Assembly: GCA_963703235.1 (NCBI GenBank)
Contig: OY969802.1
Coordinates: 186,001 to 250,000 of the forward strand
DNA: 64,000 nt
Origin: VRUE01 sp963703235
GTDB lineage: Bacteria > Actinomycetota > Thermoleophilia > Solirubrobacterales > 70-9
Direction of reading: 5' to 3'
A program made the position numbers and the translations under genes. Under the pieces are notes generated by a model. It had not been told where the DNA came from. It did not search any database and saw only the letters and a program-made list of their open reading frames with translations. This document shows, in pieces, positions 32,080-39,647 of the stretch; the stretch's first letter is position 1; every line of letters starts with the position of its first letter.

Positions 32080-34610
32080 GCGCGGTCGCCGCCTGGGCGG
32101 CCAGGCACGCGAAGCCGGTCCTTGCCGTATCGCTGCTGCTCTCGCTGGGGGCGGCCTTCGTGGCGACCCGGGTCTCGACCGACGCCGGCCCCGAGACGCT
32201 GGTCGACACCGATACGGCCAGCTACCGCGCCACTCAGGAGGTGCGGGAGGCGTTCGGGGAAGAACCAGTCGTCGTCCTCGTCGAGGGCGATCTGCAGCGT
32301 TTGATCCTGACCTCGAACCTGGGGCGGCTGCTGCGGCTGGAGGGGTGCCTCTCGGCCGACCCGCCGCCGCGGGCGAGGACGATTCCGGGCCCCTGCACCG
32401 AGCTGGCGCGGATGCGGCCGGTCGAGTCGGTCGTCGGTCCCGCCACCTTCCTCAACGAGGCGGCGATCCAGATCAACCGCCAGCTGAGCCGGCTGGCGGC
32501 GCGCACGCCGCCGCAGCAGCTTCGCCAGCTGCTGCTCTCGGTCGCGGCCCGCTACGGCATAACCAGCGTCCCCAGCCTCTCCAACCCGGACTTCCTCGCC
32601 GCTGTGGTTTTCGACCTCAGCCGGGAGCGGGGGACGCCGAAGGCGAAGCTGGCCTACCTCTTCCCCAACGCTCGATCCACGCAGATCGTCGTTCGACTCA
32701 AACCGGATCTCGATGAGGCCGAGCGTCGGCGAGCGCTGGAGCTGATCCGAGCCGCGGTCCTCGATCCGACGCCGCGCCAGGCCTGCCGTTTCCGCGGCGA
32801 GCCCGAGCCCTGCTTAGAGCTGCGCGGCGGTCGCTACGTCGTCTCCGGCGTGCCGATCGTGATCGAGGGAGTCGCGGCCGCCCTGGAGGACGCGCTGCTG
32901 GTTCTGCTCGCCGCTGCTGTCGTCGCGATGGCGCTGACCCTGCTTGTCGTGTTCCGCTCGCGGTTGCGGCTGTTGCCCCTGGCGATCGCCCTGGCGGCTG
33001 CCGCCTTGACCTTTGGCCTGCTCGGCGGGTTCGGCGGCTCACTGACCATGGCCTCCATTGCCGTGCTGCCGATCCTGATCGGCCTCGCGGTCGACTACGC
33101 GATCCAGTTCCAGGCCCGCTACGACGAAGCGATCATGGGCGGTGCGCGGGGTGTCGAGGCTGCACGTCTAGCGGCAGCCCGTGGAGGTCCTGCAATCGCT
33201 ACCGCCTGCGTCGCCACCATGGCTGGTTTCCTCGCGCTTCAGCTTTCGCCAACTCCGATGGTCCGGGACTTCGGGTTGCTGCTCATCGTCGGAATTGCCA
33301 TCGCCTTCCTCTTGGCGATCACCGCCGGATTCGCTGCTCTCAGCCTGCGATCGCGGACGGGAGGGACGGGTGTCCCTCTGCGCGCTGGGTTTTTCGCCTT
33401 GCGCGTCGCCTCTCTCGCCAAGGATGCAGTGCGAAAAACAGGACGCCGCGCGCTGCCGGGACACCCGTCCCTCCCGCCTGTGCAACGCCTTCTGGATCTC
33501 GCCCTCGCGCAGCCGAAGCGAGTCCTTGGGATCGGTCTAACCCTTGCCGTCATCGGCTGGGCAGTCGGTACGCAGATCGAGGTGCAGTCCGACATCCGCG
33601 AGCTGGCGCCGCAAGACATTGCGGCGGTGCGCGATCTGAACGAGCTGCAGGACGCCACTGGCGTGTCCGGCGAGTTGGACGTCCAGGTTCGCGCACCTGA
33701 CCTGACGGATCCCGCCACTCTTCAGTGGATGTCGGACTTCAAGCAGCGGGCGCTGGAGGCCGGTGGGTTCTCTGGGCTCGATCCGAGCTGTCTCGAGGCC
33801 GAGATCTGCCCCGGGCCGGCCCTGTCGGACCTAGTCGCGGTGGCGGACGGCCCGCTGACGCGCCGACAGATTCGTTCGGCGTTCGGGCAGCTGCCGGCCT
33901 ATGACTTGAAAAAGCTCGCACGGATCGATCCCAGCACCGGGTTGCCGGCACGGCAAGCGCTGCTGAGCTTTGGCATCCGCGCGCAGTCGCTCGACGACCA
34001 GCAGGCGCTGATCGAGCGTGTGCGAGGCGAGATCGGGGAGGCCGGGGAGGAGGGGGGGCCGCCGCCGGGCGTCGAGGTCGAGCTGGCCGGGCTGCCGGTG
34101 ATCGCCGCGGCGGCGGCCTCGGACCTCTCCGGCGATCGCTACCTGCTGACCCTCGCCGGGCTTCTTGCCGTGGTCCTCGTGTTGCTCGCGGTCTACCGAT
34201 CGGCCCGGCGGGCATTGATACCGCTCGTGCCGATCGTCCTCGCGACGGGGTGGGGGTCGCTGCTGCTCTGGATTGCCGGCGTCCCGCTCAACCCGATGTC
34301 GGCGGCGCTGGGGGCGTTGACGATCGCGATCGCTACTGAGTTCAGCGTTCTTCTTTCGGCCCGCTTCCACGAAGAGCACCGAGGTGGCGTCGCGGTCGCT
34401 GAGGCGCTCCGTGCCGCATACGAGCGGACTGGCGCCGCTGTGCTGGCCTCCGGGATCACCGCGACGGTTGGGTTTGCAGTGCTGTTAGTCAGCGATGTGC
34501 GGATGCTCCGCGACTTCGGCTTCGTCACTGTTATTGACCTGAGCGCTGCGATTCTCAGCGTGCTCGTCGCATTGCCCGCCATGCTTGTCCTGATGGAGGA
34601 GCGGCGGTGA
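32076..34610 (+). CDS. MMPL/RND superfamily exporter (HAE3-type) coupled to the Mla-like ABC genes
   Basis: 844 residues, two repeats each with one leading helix, a large extracytoplasmic domain and a five-helix bundle. LPILIGLAVDYAIQFQARYDE and ITATVGFAVLL mark the bundles; the equivalent second-repeat motif is IAIATEFSVLLSARFHEEH. Substrates of this group are hydrophobic (lipids, hopanoids). Starts at TTG overlapping the ATPase stop and ends with a GTGA overlap to the thioredoxin-fold gene. Residues about 428-467 come from a palindromic insertion (33359-33475) in the loop between repeats. Confidence 0.85.
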   Translation: MSAVAAWAARHAKPVLAVSLLLSLGAAFVATRVSTDAGPETLVDTDTASYRATQEVREAFGEEPVVVLVEGDLQRLILTSNLGRLLRLEGCLSADPPPRARTIPGPCTELARMRPVESVVGPATFLNEAAIQINRQLSRLAARTPPQQLRQLLLSVAARYGITSVPSLSNPDFLAAVVFDLSRERGTPKAKLAYLFPNARSTQIVVRLKPDLDEAERRRALELIRAAVLDPTPRQACRFRGEPEPCLELRGGRYVVSGVPIVIEGVAAALEDALLVLLAAAVVAMALTLLVVFRSRLRLLPLAIALAAAALTFGLLGGFGGSLTMASIAVLPILIGLAVDYAIQFQARYDEAIMGGARGVEAARLAAARGGPAIATACVATMAGFLALQLSPTPMVRDFGLLLIVGIAIAFLLAITAGFAALSLRSRTGGTGVPLRAGFFALRVASLAKDAVRKTGRRALPGHPSLPPVQRLLDLALAQPKRVLGIGLTLAVIGWAVGTQIEVQSDIRELAPQDIAAVRDLNELQDATGVSGELDVQVRAPDLTDPATLQWMSDFKQRALEAGGFSGLDPSCLEAEICPGPALSDLVAVADGPLTRRQIRSAFGQLPAYDLKKLARIDPSTGLPARQALLSFGIRAQSLDDQQALIERVRGEIGEAGEEGGPPPGVEVELAGLPVIAAAAASDLSGDRYLLTLAGLLAVVLVLLAVYRSARRALIPLVPIVLATGWGSLLLWIAGVPLNPMSAALGALTIAIATEFSVLLSARFHEEHRGGVAVAEALRAAYERTGAAVLASGITATVGFAVLLVSDVRMLRDFGFVTVIDLSAAILSVLVALPAMLVLMEERR
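33359..33475. repeat. 117-bp inverted-repeat element inside the MMPL coding sequence
   Basis: Outer arms are identical over 18 bp (GGGAGGGACGGGTGTCCC at 33359-33376, complement at 33458-33475); nested inner arms GTTTTTCGC (33389-33397) and GCGAAAAAC (33431-33439). Total 117 bases = 39 codons, so the frame is kept. It encodes a basic, non-membrane stretch (SLAKDAVRKTGRRALPG) in the cytoplasmic linker between the two RND repeats. Looks like a palindromic element that landed in a tolerant site. Confidence 0.8.
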
Positions 34611-35266
34611 CCGACCGCTACTCGATCGCCGCTGGGCTGCTGCTGGCCGCGGCGATCGCGATCGCCCTGCTCAGCGACCTCGGTGGCGACGGCGATGGCA
34701 CGCTCGGCATCGACGAGCGGCCGCACCGCTGGCCGCTGCCGGAGTTCGCGGTGCCGGTCGCCGCCGGCGAGCTCGAAGGCGACGCCAACATCGCCCAGGA
34801 CGACTGCGCCAGCTCGCGCGTCCCCTGTCCCGAGGACGCCCGGCGCACGCCGGCCTGCCGGGTCGGCGGCGAGGACGCGATCCGGGTCTGCGACCTCTTC
34901 GACCGGCCGTCGCTGATCGGCTTCTGGTTCAGCAAAGGGGGGGGCGATTGCGTCGACCAGCAGGACGTGGTCGACCGGGTCTACGCGCGCTACCGTGGGC
35001 GGGTGGACTTCCTCTCGCTCAACGTGCGGGACGATCGCGACACGGTTCGCGACCTGGTCCAGCAGCGCGGCTGGAGGATGCCGGTCGGCTACGACCGCGA
35101 CGGCGCCGTCGCCAGCCTCTACCGGGTAGGCGTCTGCCCCACCTTCGCTTACGTCTATCCAGGTGGGACCCTGCAGAGCGCCGGCATCGGCGAGCTGTCG
35201 GTTGCCCAGCTCAGCGGCCGGATCGAGGCGCTTCTGCGCGCCACCCGGACGGCGGAGGGCGACTGA
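34607..35266 (+). CDS. Thioredoxin-fold (TlpA/peroxiredoxin-like) membrane-anchored protein
   Basis: 219 residues. One N-terminal membrane segment (SIAAGLLLAAAIAIALL), a Cys-rich spacer (DDCASSRVPC, TPACRVG, IRVCDLFDR) and a thioredoxin-like domain: LIGFWFSKGGGDCVDQQ, VDFLSLNVRDDRDTVRDLV and GVCPTFAYVYPGG with the cis-Pro region. The expected CxxC is reduced to one Cys (GGGDCVDQ). Coupled by overlaps to the MMPL gene and to the next gene. It might keep partner thiols reduced outside the membrane (inference). Confidence 0.7.
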   Translation: MTDRYSIAAGLLLAAAIAIALLSDLGGDGDGTLGIDERPHRWPLPEFAVPVAAGELEGDANIAQDDCASSRVPCPEDARRTPACRVGGEDAIRVCDLFDRPSLIGFWFSKGGGDCVDQQDVVDRVYARYRGRVDFLSLNVRDDRDTVRDLVQQRGWRMPVGYDRDGAVASLYRVGVCPTFAYVYPGGTLQSAGIGELSVAQLSGRIEALLRATRTAEGD

Positions 35267-35940
35267 TGGCGGGCTCGGAGGCCGCGGAGCCGCGCATCGG
35301 CTGGGAACACGCCTCCGAGCTGGGCTGGGTCGCGCCGCACGTCGCCGCCGAGTTCCCCGGCTTGGGGATCTCCTGGATCGAGGTCGACGGGCGTCCCGGC
35401 CGCAGCCCGGAGCCGGTGCGGCGACGCCTGCGCGACCTCTCGAACCGCTTCTACGGCGCCCACGCGATCCACCTCCGCGAACGCCCGATTCCCTGGGCCT
35501 ACCGGGTCTTCTTCCGTCAGATCGGCCTCGACCCCGACCACACCCGCACCCCGGTCGAGCAGCTCGTCCTCGACCGCCTTCAGACGGGTGGCTTCACGAC
35601 CGACGGCCTGCCCGCGGACGCGCTGACGATCGCCACCGTGGAGACCGGCGTGGCCCTGCGCGCCTTCGACGCGGACCGCCTCGCGGGCCGGCTCTGCATC
35701 CGCGACTCGGGCCCTGGCGAGTCGCTCCCCGGCCGCCCCGGCGAGCTGCCCCACGGCACCCTGACGATCGCCGACGAGCGAACTCCCGTCGGTCTCCTCT
35801 TCGGCGCCACCGGCGACGGCCATGGAGTCGAGCGGGCCACTCGTCGAATAGCGGTGGCGGCGATACAGGTCAACGCCGTGCCCCAGATCGCCGTCGACGA
35901 GGCGCTCTGGATGGTCGCCGCAACCCTGGAGACGGCTTAA
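35266..35940 (+). CDS. B3/B4 tRNA-binding-domain protein (PheRS beta-like editing fold)
   Basis: 224 residues. SWIEVDGRPG, RDLSNRFYGAH, PIPWAYRVFFRQIGLDPDHTRTPVEQL and VEQLVLDRLQTGG match stand-alone B3/B4 domain proteins, which resemble the editing domain of PheRS beta and may clear mischarged tRNA. The C-terminus has LPHGTLTIADE and GLLFGATGDGHGV. Begins one base into the stop of the previous gene (TGATG), so it belongs to the same operon, though a functional link to lipid export is not evident. Confidence 0.75.
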   Translation: MAGSEAAEPRIGWEHASELGWVAPHVAAEFPGLGISWIEVDGRPGRSPEPVRRRLRDLSNRFYGAHAIHLRERPIPWAYRVFFRQIGLDPDHTRTPVEQLVLDRLQTGGFTTDGLPADALTIATVETGVALRAFDADRLAGRLCIRDSGPGESLPGRPGELPHGTLTIADERTPVGLLFGATGDGHGVERATRRIAVAAIQVNAVPQIAVDEALWMVAATLETA

Positions 35941-35973
35941 CCGGGACATCTAGTTCGGGTCGCCCCGGCTAGC

Positions 35974-35979
35974 TACACT
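35974..35979 (+). promoter_or_regulatory. -10 box upstream of 36.0-kb gene
   Basis: TACACT ends 4 bases before ATG 35984 and 10 bases before ATG 35990; no ribosome site. Confidence 0.4.
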
Positions 35980-35989
35980 CGGAATGGGT

Positions 35990-36865
35990 ATGCCGCATCT
36001 GCTCGAACGAGACCGCGGGAGTGCACTGCGGGTAGGAGGCGACGAGCGCCTCGCTCGGGCCGAGCTGCGGCGCCAGATCGGCCGCTTCGAAGCCCAGCTG
36101 GCGAGGCTCGTGGCTGAGGCATTTGGCCGTCTGCAGGTGCCGACGCAGGTGTCTGCGCTCTCGCGCCAGGGGCGGGTGCTCGACCTCGGCGAGCTGGAGG
36201 CCGTCCGCGACGCGCTTGCGGCGCGGGTCGAGGATGCTCGCCGCGCGTTGCGGGAGCAGGGCGAGCTGGAGGCCGACAACCGGGAGCTGCTGGAGCGGAT
36301 GCTGGCTGCTCCGCAGGACTACAAGTGGGTGCAGATATCGCGCGACGACCTGGGCCTCCCCGGCTGCGGGCACTGGCACTCGCGGCCCCGCTTCGGATTG
36401 CTCGGGATGCTGATGGGCTGGTGGCGCGTCAGAATCTCCTCCGGATGCCCGTTACCCGGACGGCTTGCGGCCGTTGAGCGAGAGGCCCAAGGCCGACGAG
36501 CGCCCCCCGGCGCCGTGGGGCTCGTTCCCGCTGGCGGAGCTGACGATCCTGGCGGGCATCGTCGTGCTCGCGATCGGGATCCTCGCTCAGAACCCGACGG
36601 CGCTCGGCGTCGGCGTCGTTCTCGCCGGCCTCGGCGGACTCGAGGTCTCGGTTCGCGAGCACTTCGCCGGCTACCGCTCCCACACGACGATGCTCGCCGG
36701 CCTCGCCTTCGTCCTCGTCACCGGCCTGCTCTTCTATCTGGCAGGGCTGATCCTGGCGATCTGCCTCGCCGCCGGCGCGGTTGCCTTCCTCGCCTCTTTC
36801 GTTGCGCTGCGCTACGCGTTTCGCCGCGCCTCGGGCGGTTACTCGTTCAAAGCCGGTCGCCTTAG
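35990..36865 (+). CDS. Coiled-coil protein of unknown function; 3' half of the frame is doubtful
   Basis: The first ~155 residues look like a real protein: basic N-terminus, heptad-rich helices (LARAELRRQIGRFEAQLARL; ARVEDARRALREQGELEAD) and a conserved-looking end PGCGHWHSRPRFGLLGMLMG then WWRVRISSGCP. From about base 36460 the frame becomes Arg/Pro/Gly-rich nonsense lying in a different phase over the next gene. The true protein most likely ends near 36460, and a stop was lost or a frameshift occurred there. ATG 35984 is an alternative start. Family not recognised. Confidence 0.55.
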   Translation: MPHLLERDRGSALRVGGDERLARAELRRQIGRFEAQLARLVAEAFGRLQVPTQVSALSRQGRVLDLGELEAVRDALAARVEDARRALREQGELEADNRELLERMLAAPQDYKWVQISRDDLGLPGCGHWHSRPRFGLLGMLMGWWRVRISSGCPLPGRLAAVEREAQGRRAPPGAVGLVPAGGADDPGGHRRARDRDPRSEPDGARRRRRSRRPRRTRGLGSRALRRLPLPHDDARRPRLRPRHRPALLSGRADPGDLPRRRRGCLPRLFRCAALRVSPRLGRLLVQSRSP

Positions 36866-36872
36866 CGGCTGA
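36465..36872 (+). CDS. Small membrane protein, unknown function
   Basis: 135 residues from a TTG start. Four hydrophobic segments in two pairs (AELTILAGIVVLAIGILAQN; ALGVGVVLAGLGGLEVSV; AGLAFVLVTGLLFYLAGLIL; CLAAGAVAFLASFVALRYAF). Overlaps the misreading 3' half of the previous frame. If the upstream gene suffered a frameshift, the two may once have been separate adjacent or even fused genes. The start codon is uncertain: no ATG or GTG is available in frame. Confidence 0.6.
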   Translation: MRPLSERPKADERPPAPWGSFPLAELTILAGIVVLAIGILAQNPTALGVGVVLAGLGGLEVSVREHFAGYRSHTTMLAGLAFVLVTGLLFYLAGLILAICLAAGAVAFLASFVALRYAFRRASGGYSFKAGRLSG

Positions 36873-36916
36873 TCGCAGCGGGACGCCCTGTTCATCCGGT
36901 CGACAAGCCTATTAGG

Positions 36917-36928
36917 CAGAATATTCTG
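36917..36928. promoter_or_regulatory. 12-bp palindrome, operator candidate
   Basis: CAGAATATTCTG is a perfect AT-rich palindrome in the 118-base gap before the secreted six-Cys gene. It is unlike the surrounding GC-rich sequence. A repressor or LexA-like/heat-shock-type site is possible, not demonstrable. Confidence 0.35.
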
Positions 36929-36990
36929 ATCAATCACTTTAAGATCGATCCTGCACGGCCAACAGGACCTATGTCGATTGGAGGAAGATG

Positions 36991-37647
36991 ATGGTCATCA
37001 GCCTGAGGATCTTCGGGGCCGCTCTCGTCGCGGCTTTGGCAATGAATGCGGTGGCGGTCTCAGCTGCCTCGGCGAAGCTCTACAAGTTCCACTCCAGTTT
37101 GGAGCATACGATTTTGACAGGCGTGCAAACGACGGAAAACTCGTTTGAATTCGATGTTGGCACCGTGAAATGCAAAAAAACGTCATTTGAAGGAACACTG
37201 GCAGTTAAAACAACGACCACAGTTACAGTCTCGCCGGCATATAGCGAATGCACGTTCGGCGGTGCCGCGGCAACCGTGACAGTAAACAACTGCGATTATC
37301 TGCTTCACGCAGTCACAAAAGAAGGCTCAAACTACGAGGGCTCGCTGGACATCGTATGCCCAGCCGGAAGCGTCATGCAGTTTGACGTGCCGAACTGCAC
37401 CATTACAGTTTTCCCGCAAACCGGCCGCAAAAAAGTTACATACACAAAGGAGGGCTCAGCGCCGCTGCGCCGCGTGATCGTTCATTTCAGTGTCTCAGAA
37501 ATTGAATATGAAGAACACGGGACGGCTTGCGAGCACCCAACAGTGCTCACAAAAAACGGCACCTACAACGGCAGCGTCACAATTTCGGGTGAGACCACAG
37601 AAAAAAAAGAAGGAGACTTCTGGGTCGAAGAAGTTGAAGGGGAATAA
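36991..37647 (+). CDS. Secreted six-cysteine protein, family member 1
   Basis: 218 residues. Signal peptide LVAALAMNAVAVSAASA, then a beta-rich domain with six Cys in the spacing shared with the genes at 53007 and 61943: GTVKC, YSECTFGG, VNNCDYLL, LDIVCPAG, PNCTITVFPQT, GTACEHP. No cytoplasmic enzyme motif. The mature part uses A/T-rich codons (ACA, AAA, GTT) unlike the GC-rich signal peptide and neighbours. A GGAGG ribosome site fits ATG 36991 better than ATG 36988. Function unknown; probably disulphide-bonded and extracellular. Confidence 0.75.
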   Translation: MVISLRIFGAALVAALAMNAVAVSAASAKLYKFHSSLEHTILTGVQTTENSFEFDVGTVKCKKTSFEGTLAVKTTTTVTVSPAYSECTFGGAAATVTVNNCDYLLHAVTKEGSNYEGSLDIVCPAGSVMQFDVPNCTITVFPQTGRKKVTYTKEGSAPLRRVIVHFSVSEIEYEEHGTACEHPTVLTKNGTYNGSVTISGETTEKKEGDFWVEEVEGE

Positions 37648-37677
37648 GCCTGGTAGGTCTTTATTGATGCTGGCGAC

Positions 37678-37705
37678 GAGGAGCCGGGAGCGATCCCGGC
37701 TCCTC
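37678..37705 (+). terminator. Hairpin terminator after six-Cys gene 1
   Basis: 12-bp stem GAGGAGCCGGGA with GCGA tetraloop. Its core, GAGCCGGGA-GCGA and complement, is identical to the terminator after six-Cys gene 3 at 62.7 kb. Confidence 0.7.
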
Positions 37706-37721
37706 GGAGTTCGTCCCCGGC

Positions 37722-38084
37722 TCAGAGGCGGATGAGCTGCTCGCCGTCCGTCGTGTTCAGTGCGCCGGAGAGGAGGGTGCGCTGGCGCGGGGTGAGGGTG
37801 CCGACCCGCTTGTTCTCGCTGAGGGCGAGGCCCTGCAGGAGCTTGCGGGCGCGGGTCCGGCCCCAGCGGCGCTGGCTCGTCAGCAACTCGGACAGGGTCA
37901 TGCTCTCGGTTTCCCAGGGGCAGTCGCGGATCACCTCCGCGACGTCGACCTCGCCGCGTGCGATCGAGCGCTTCAGCTCCGCCCGCGCTAGCCGCACGCG
38001 GTTGGCGCGGGCGAGCGCCTGCATGTGCTGCGGGGTCTGAACGGCGGGGGCGGTTGAAGCAGGGGCGATCGAAGCTGCGGGCAC
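37722..38084 (-). CDS. Integration host factor, actinobacterial type (mIHF-like)
   Basis: 120 residues. The C-terminal ~95 residues match mIHF: ALARANRVRLARAELKRSIA, EVIRDC near the middle, then the helix-two-turn-helix WGRTRARKLLQGLALSENKR and VGTLTPRQRTLL. mIHF bends and compacts DNA and is essential in mycobacteria. The GTG at 38084 has a GGGAGGAG ribosome site 6 bases upstream. A ~25-residue Ala/Pro N-terminal arm is extra. Upstream stretch 38085-38308 shows no gene. Confidence 0.75.
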   Translation of the reverse strand: MPAASIAPASTAPAVQTPQHMQALARANRVRLARAELKRSIARGEVDVAEVIRDCPWETESMTLSELLTSQRRWGRTRARKLLQGLALSENKRVGTLTPRQRTLLSGALNTTDGEQLIRL

Positions 38085-38308
38085 GGGTGACTCCTCCCAT
38101 TGGGGTCGATTGGCTGGGGTATCTCGAGTGCGCCGGCCGCTGACTGCACGGCGGGATGAACCGAGTGCTCCACCCTCCGCCTCCTCCTGTCCCGGTGGCG
38201 GTCGGCGCTGGAGCAAGCTATGCCTTTGGAGCGGTGAGCGTCAACCCGGACTGGGCAAAGAGCCGGTGGGTCGTTCGCTAAGAGCAAGTTTTTCTCTCCG
38301 GCCGCAGG

Positions 38309-38350
38309 CTTGTCCGAAACTGGACAAGGCCGAAACTACCCCGACCGGGG
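38309..38350 (-). terminator. Two hairpins downstream of the serine-palmitoyltransferase-like gene
   Basis: CCCCG-AC-CGGGG (38339-38350) and CTTGTCC-GAAACT-GGACAAG (38309-38328) follow the stop at 38366 on the minus strand, and further on comes an A-rich stretch. Probable compound terminator. Confidence 0.4.
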
Positions 38351-38365
38351 TATGCCGGCCCGGCT

Positions 38366-39622
38366 TCAACCCCTCGGCAGCTCAGGGAAGTTTTGGATGG
38401 TCTGGGCGATCGTCTCCAGTGCCCGGTCGAGATGCGCGCGCTCGTGGGTCGCCATCAGGCTGGTCCGCAGCAGCGCCCCGCCCGGCGGCACCGCGGGGTG
38501 GATCGCGACGTTGGTGTAGACGCCGGCCTCGAACAGCGCCTTCCACAGCAGCACCGCCTGCCAGTCGTCGCCGACGATCACCGGCACGACCGGGGTGGTG
38601 GCGACGCTGCCGTCGGGCAGGGTGCCCGGCTCGACGACTCTGAGGCCGAGCCCCCGCAGGCCCTCGCGCAGGTACTCGGCGTTGCCGAGCAGCGCCTCGA
38701 ACAACCGCGGGCCCTCGGAGCGGATCGTCCGCAGCGCCGCCAGCGCCGCCCCGACCGCGGCCGGCACCGCCGAGGCGCTGAAGACGAAGGAGCGCGAGGC
38801 GATTCGCAGGTACTCGATCACGTCGGCCGGACCGGCGATGAAGCCGCCGCAGGAGGCGAGGCTCTTGGAGAAGGTCCCCATCCGCAGGTCGACCTCGTCC
38901 TCGAGGCCGAAGAGCTCGCTGGCGCCGGCCCCGCGGGCGCCGAGGACGCCGGCCCCGTGCGCCTCGTCGACCATCAGCCGCGCCCCGTGCGCCTGGCAGA
39001 GCTCGACGATCCGCGGCAGGTCGCAGACGTCGCCCTCCATCGAGAAGACGCCGTCGACGACGACCAGGACGCCGCCGCCGTCCTCGGCGGCGCGGCCCAG
39101 CATCTTCTCCAGCTTCTCCATGCGGTTGTGGCGAAAGGGCCGCAGCTTGGCGCCGGAGAGGCGGCAGCCGTCGAGGATCGAGGCGTGGTCGCCGGAGTCG
39201 CAGATCACCGTGTCGCCCGGCTCGAGGATCGTGCCGATGCAGCCCAGGTTCGCCTGGTAGCCGGTGGTGTAGACGATCGCGTCCTCGGTCTCCATCCACT
39301 CCGCCAGCTCGCGCTCCAGCTCGACGTGCAACGGCGTCGTCCCGTTCAGCAGGCGCGAGCCGGTGACGCCGGTGCCGTAGGTCTCCAGCGCGTCCCGCGC
39401 CGCCTGCTTGACCCGCTCGTCGCCGGTCAGCCCCAGGTAGTTGTTGGAGCCCAGCATGATCGTCTCTCGGCCCTCCATCTCGACCACGGGCCCCGCCTGT
39501 GAGGTGAGGAGGCGGAAGTAGGGGAGGAGGTCGTGCTGGCGGGCCGCTTCCAGCTGCTCGAGCCGGTCGTGGCTGCGGGCCTTCTCGAAGACGTCGATCG
39601 CCGCCTTGGCGGAATCGCTCAT
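38366..39622 (-). CDS. Alpha-oxoamine synthase, serine palmitoyltransferase-like
   Basis: 418 residues, PLP-dependent. It condenses an amino acid with an acyl-CoA. Conserved: NNYLGLT, YGTGVTGSRLLNGTTPLHVE, YTTGYQANLGC, GDHASILDGCRLSGAKLRPF with RHN following, VDGVFSMEGDVCDL, VDEAHGAGVLG and PLP Lys in GTFSKSLASCGGF. The stretches TGYxANLG, HASIxDGC and FRHN are closer to bacterial serine palmitoyltransferase than to KBL or BioF as I remember them. A divergent GNAT-like gene 26 bases away may encode a ceramide synthase. Start at ATG 39622, 6 bases after TACACT. Confidence 0.72.
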   Translation of the reverse strand: MSDSAKAAIDVFEKARSHDRLEQLEAARQHDLLPYFRLLTSQAGPVVEMEGRETIMLGSNNYLGLTGDERVKQAARDALETYGTGVTGSRLLNGTTPLHVELERELAEWMETEDAIVYTTGYQANLGCIGTILEPGDTVICDSGDHASILDGCRLSGAKLRPFRHNRMEKLEKMLGRAAEDGGGVLVVVDGVFSMEGDVCDLPRIVELCQAHGARLMVDEAHGAGVLGARGAGASELFGLEDEVDLRMGTFSKSLASCGGFIAGPADVIEYLRIASRSFVFSASAVPAAVGAALAALRTIRSEGPRLFEALLGNAEYLREGLRGLGLRVVEPGTLPDGSVATTPVVPVIVGDDWQAVLLWKALFEAGVYTNVAIHPAVPPGGALLRTSLMATHERAHLDRALETIAQTIQNFPELPRG

Positions 39623-39628
39623 GCCCAG

Positions 39629-39634
39629 AGTGTA
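39629..39634 (-). promoter_or_regulatory. -10 box of serine-palmitoyltransferase-like gene
   Basis: Minus-strand TACACT, 6 bases before ATG 39622, overlapping the divergent -10 box by two bases. Confidence 0.45.
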
Positions 39635-39638
39635 GGTT
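39633..39638 (+). promoter_or_regulatory. -10 box of GNAT-like acyltransferase gene
   Basis: TAGGTT, 9 bases before GTG 39648. The two divergent promoters overlap, so the genes are likely regulated together. Confidence 0.4.
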
Positions 39639-39647
39639 CCGGCCCCC

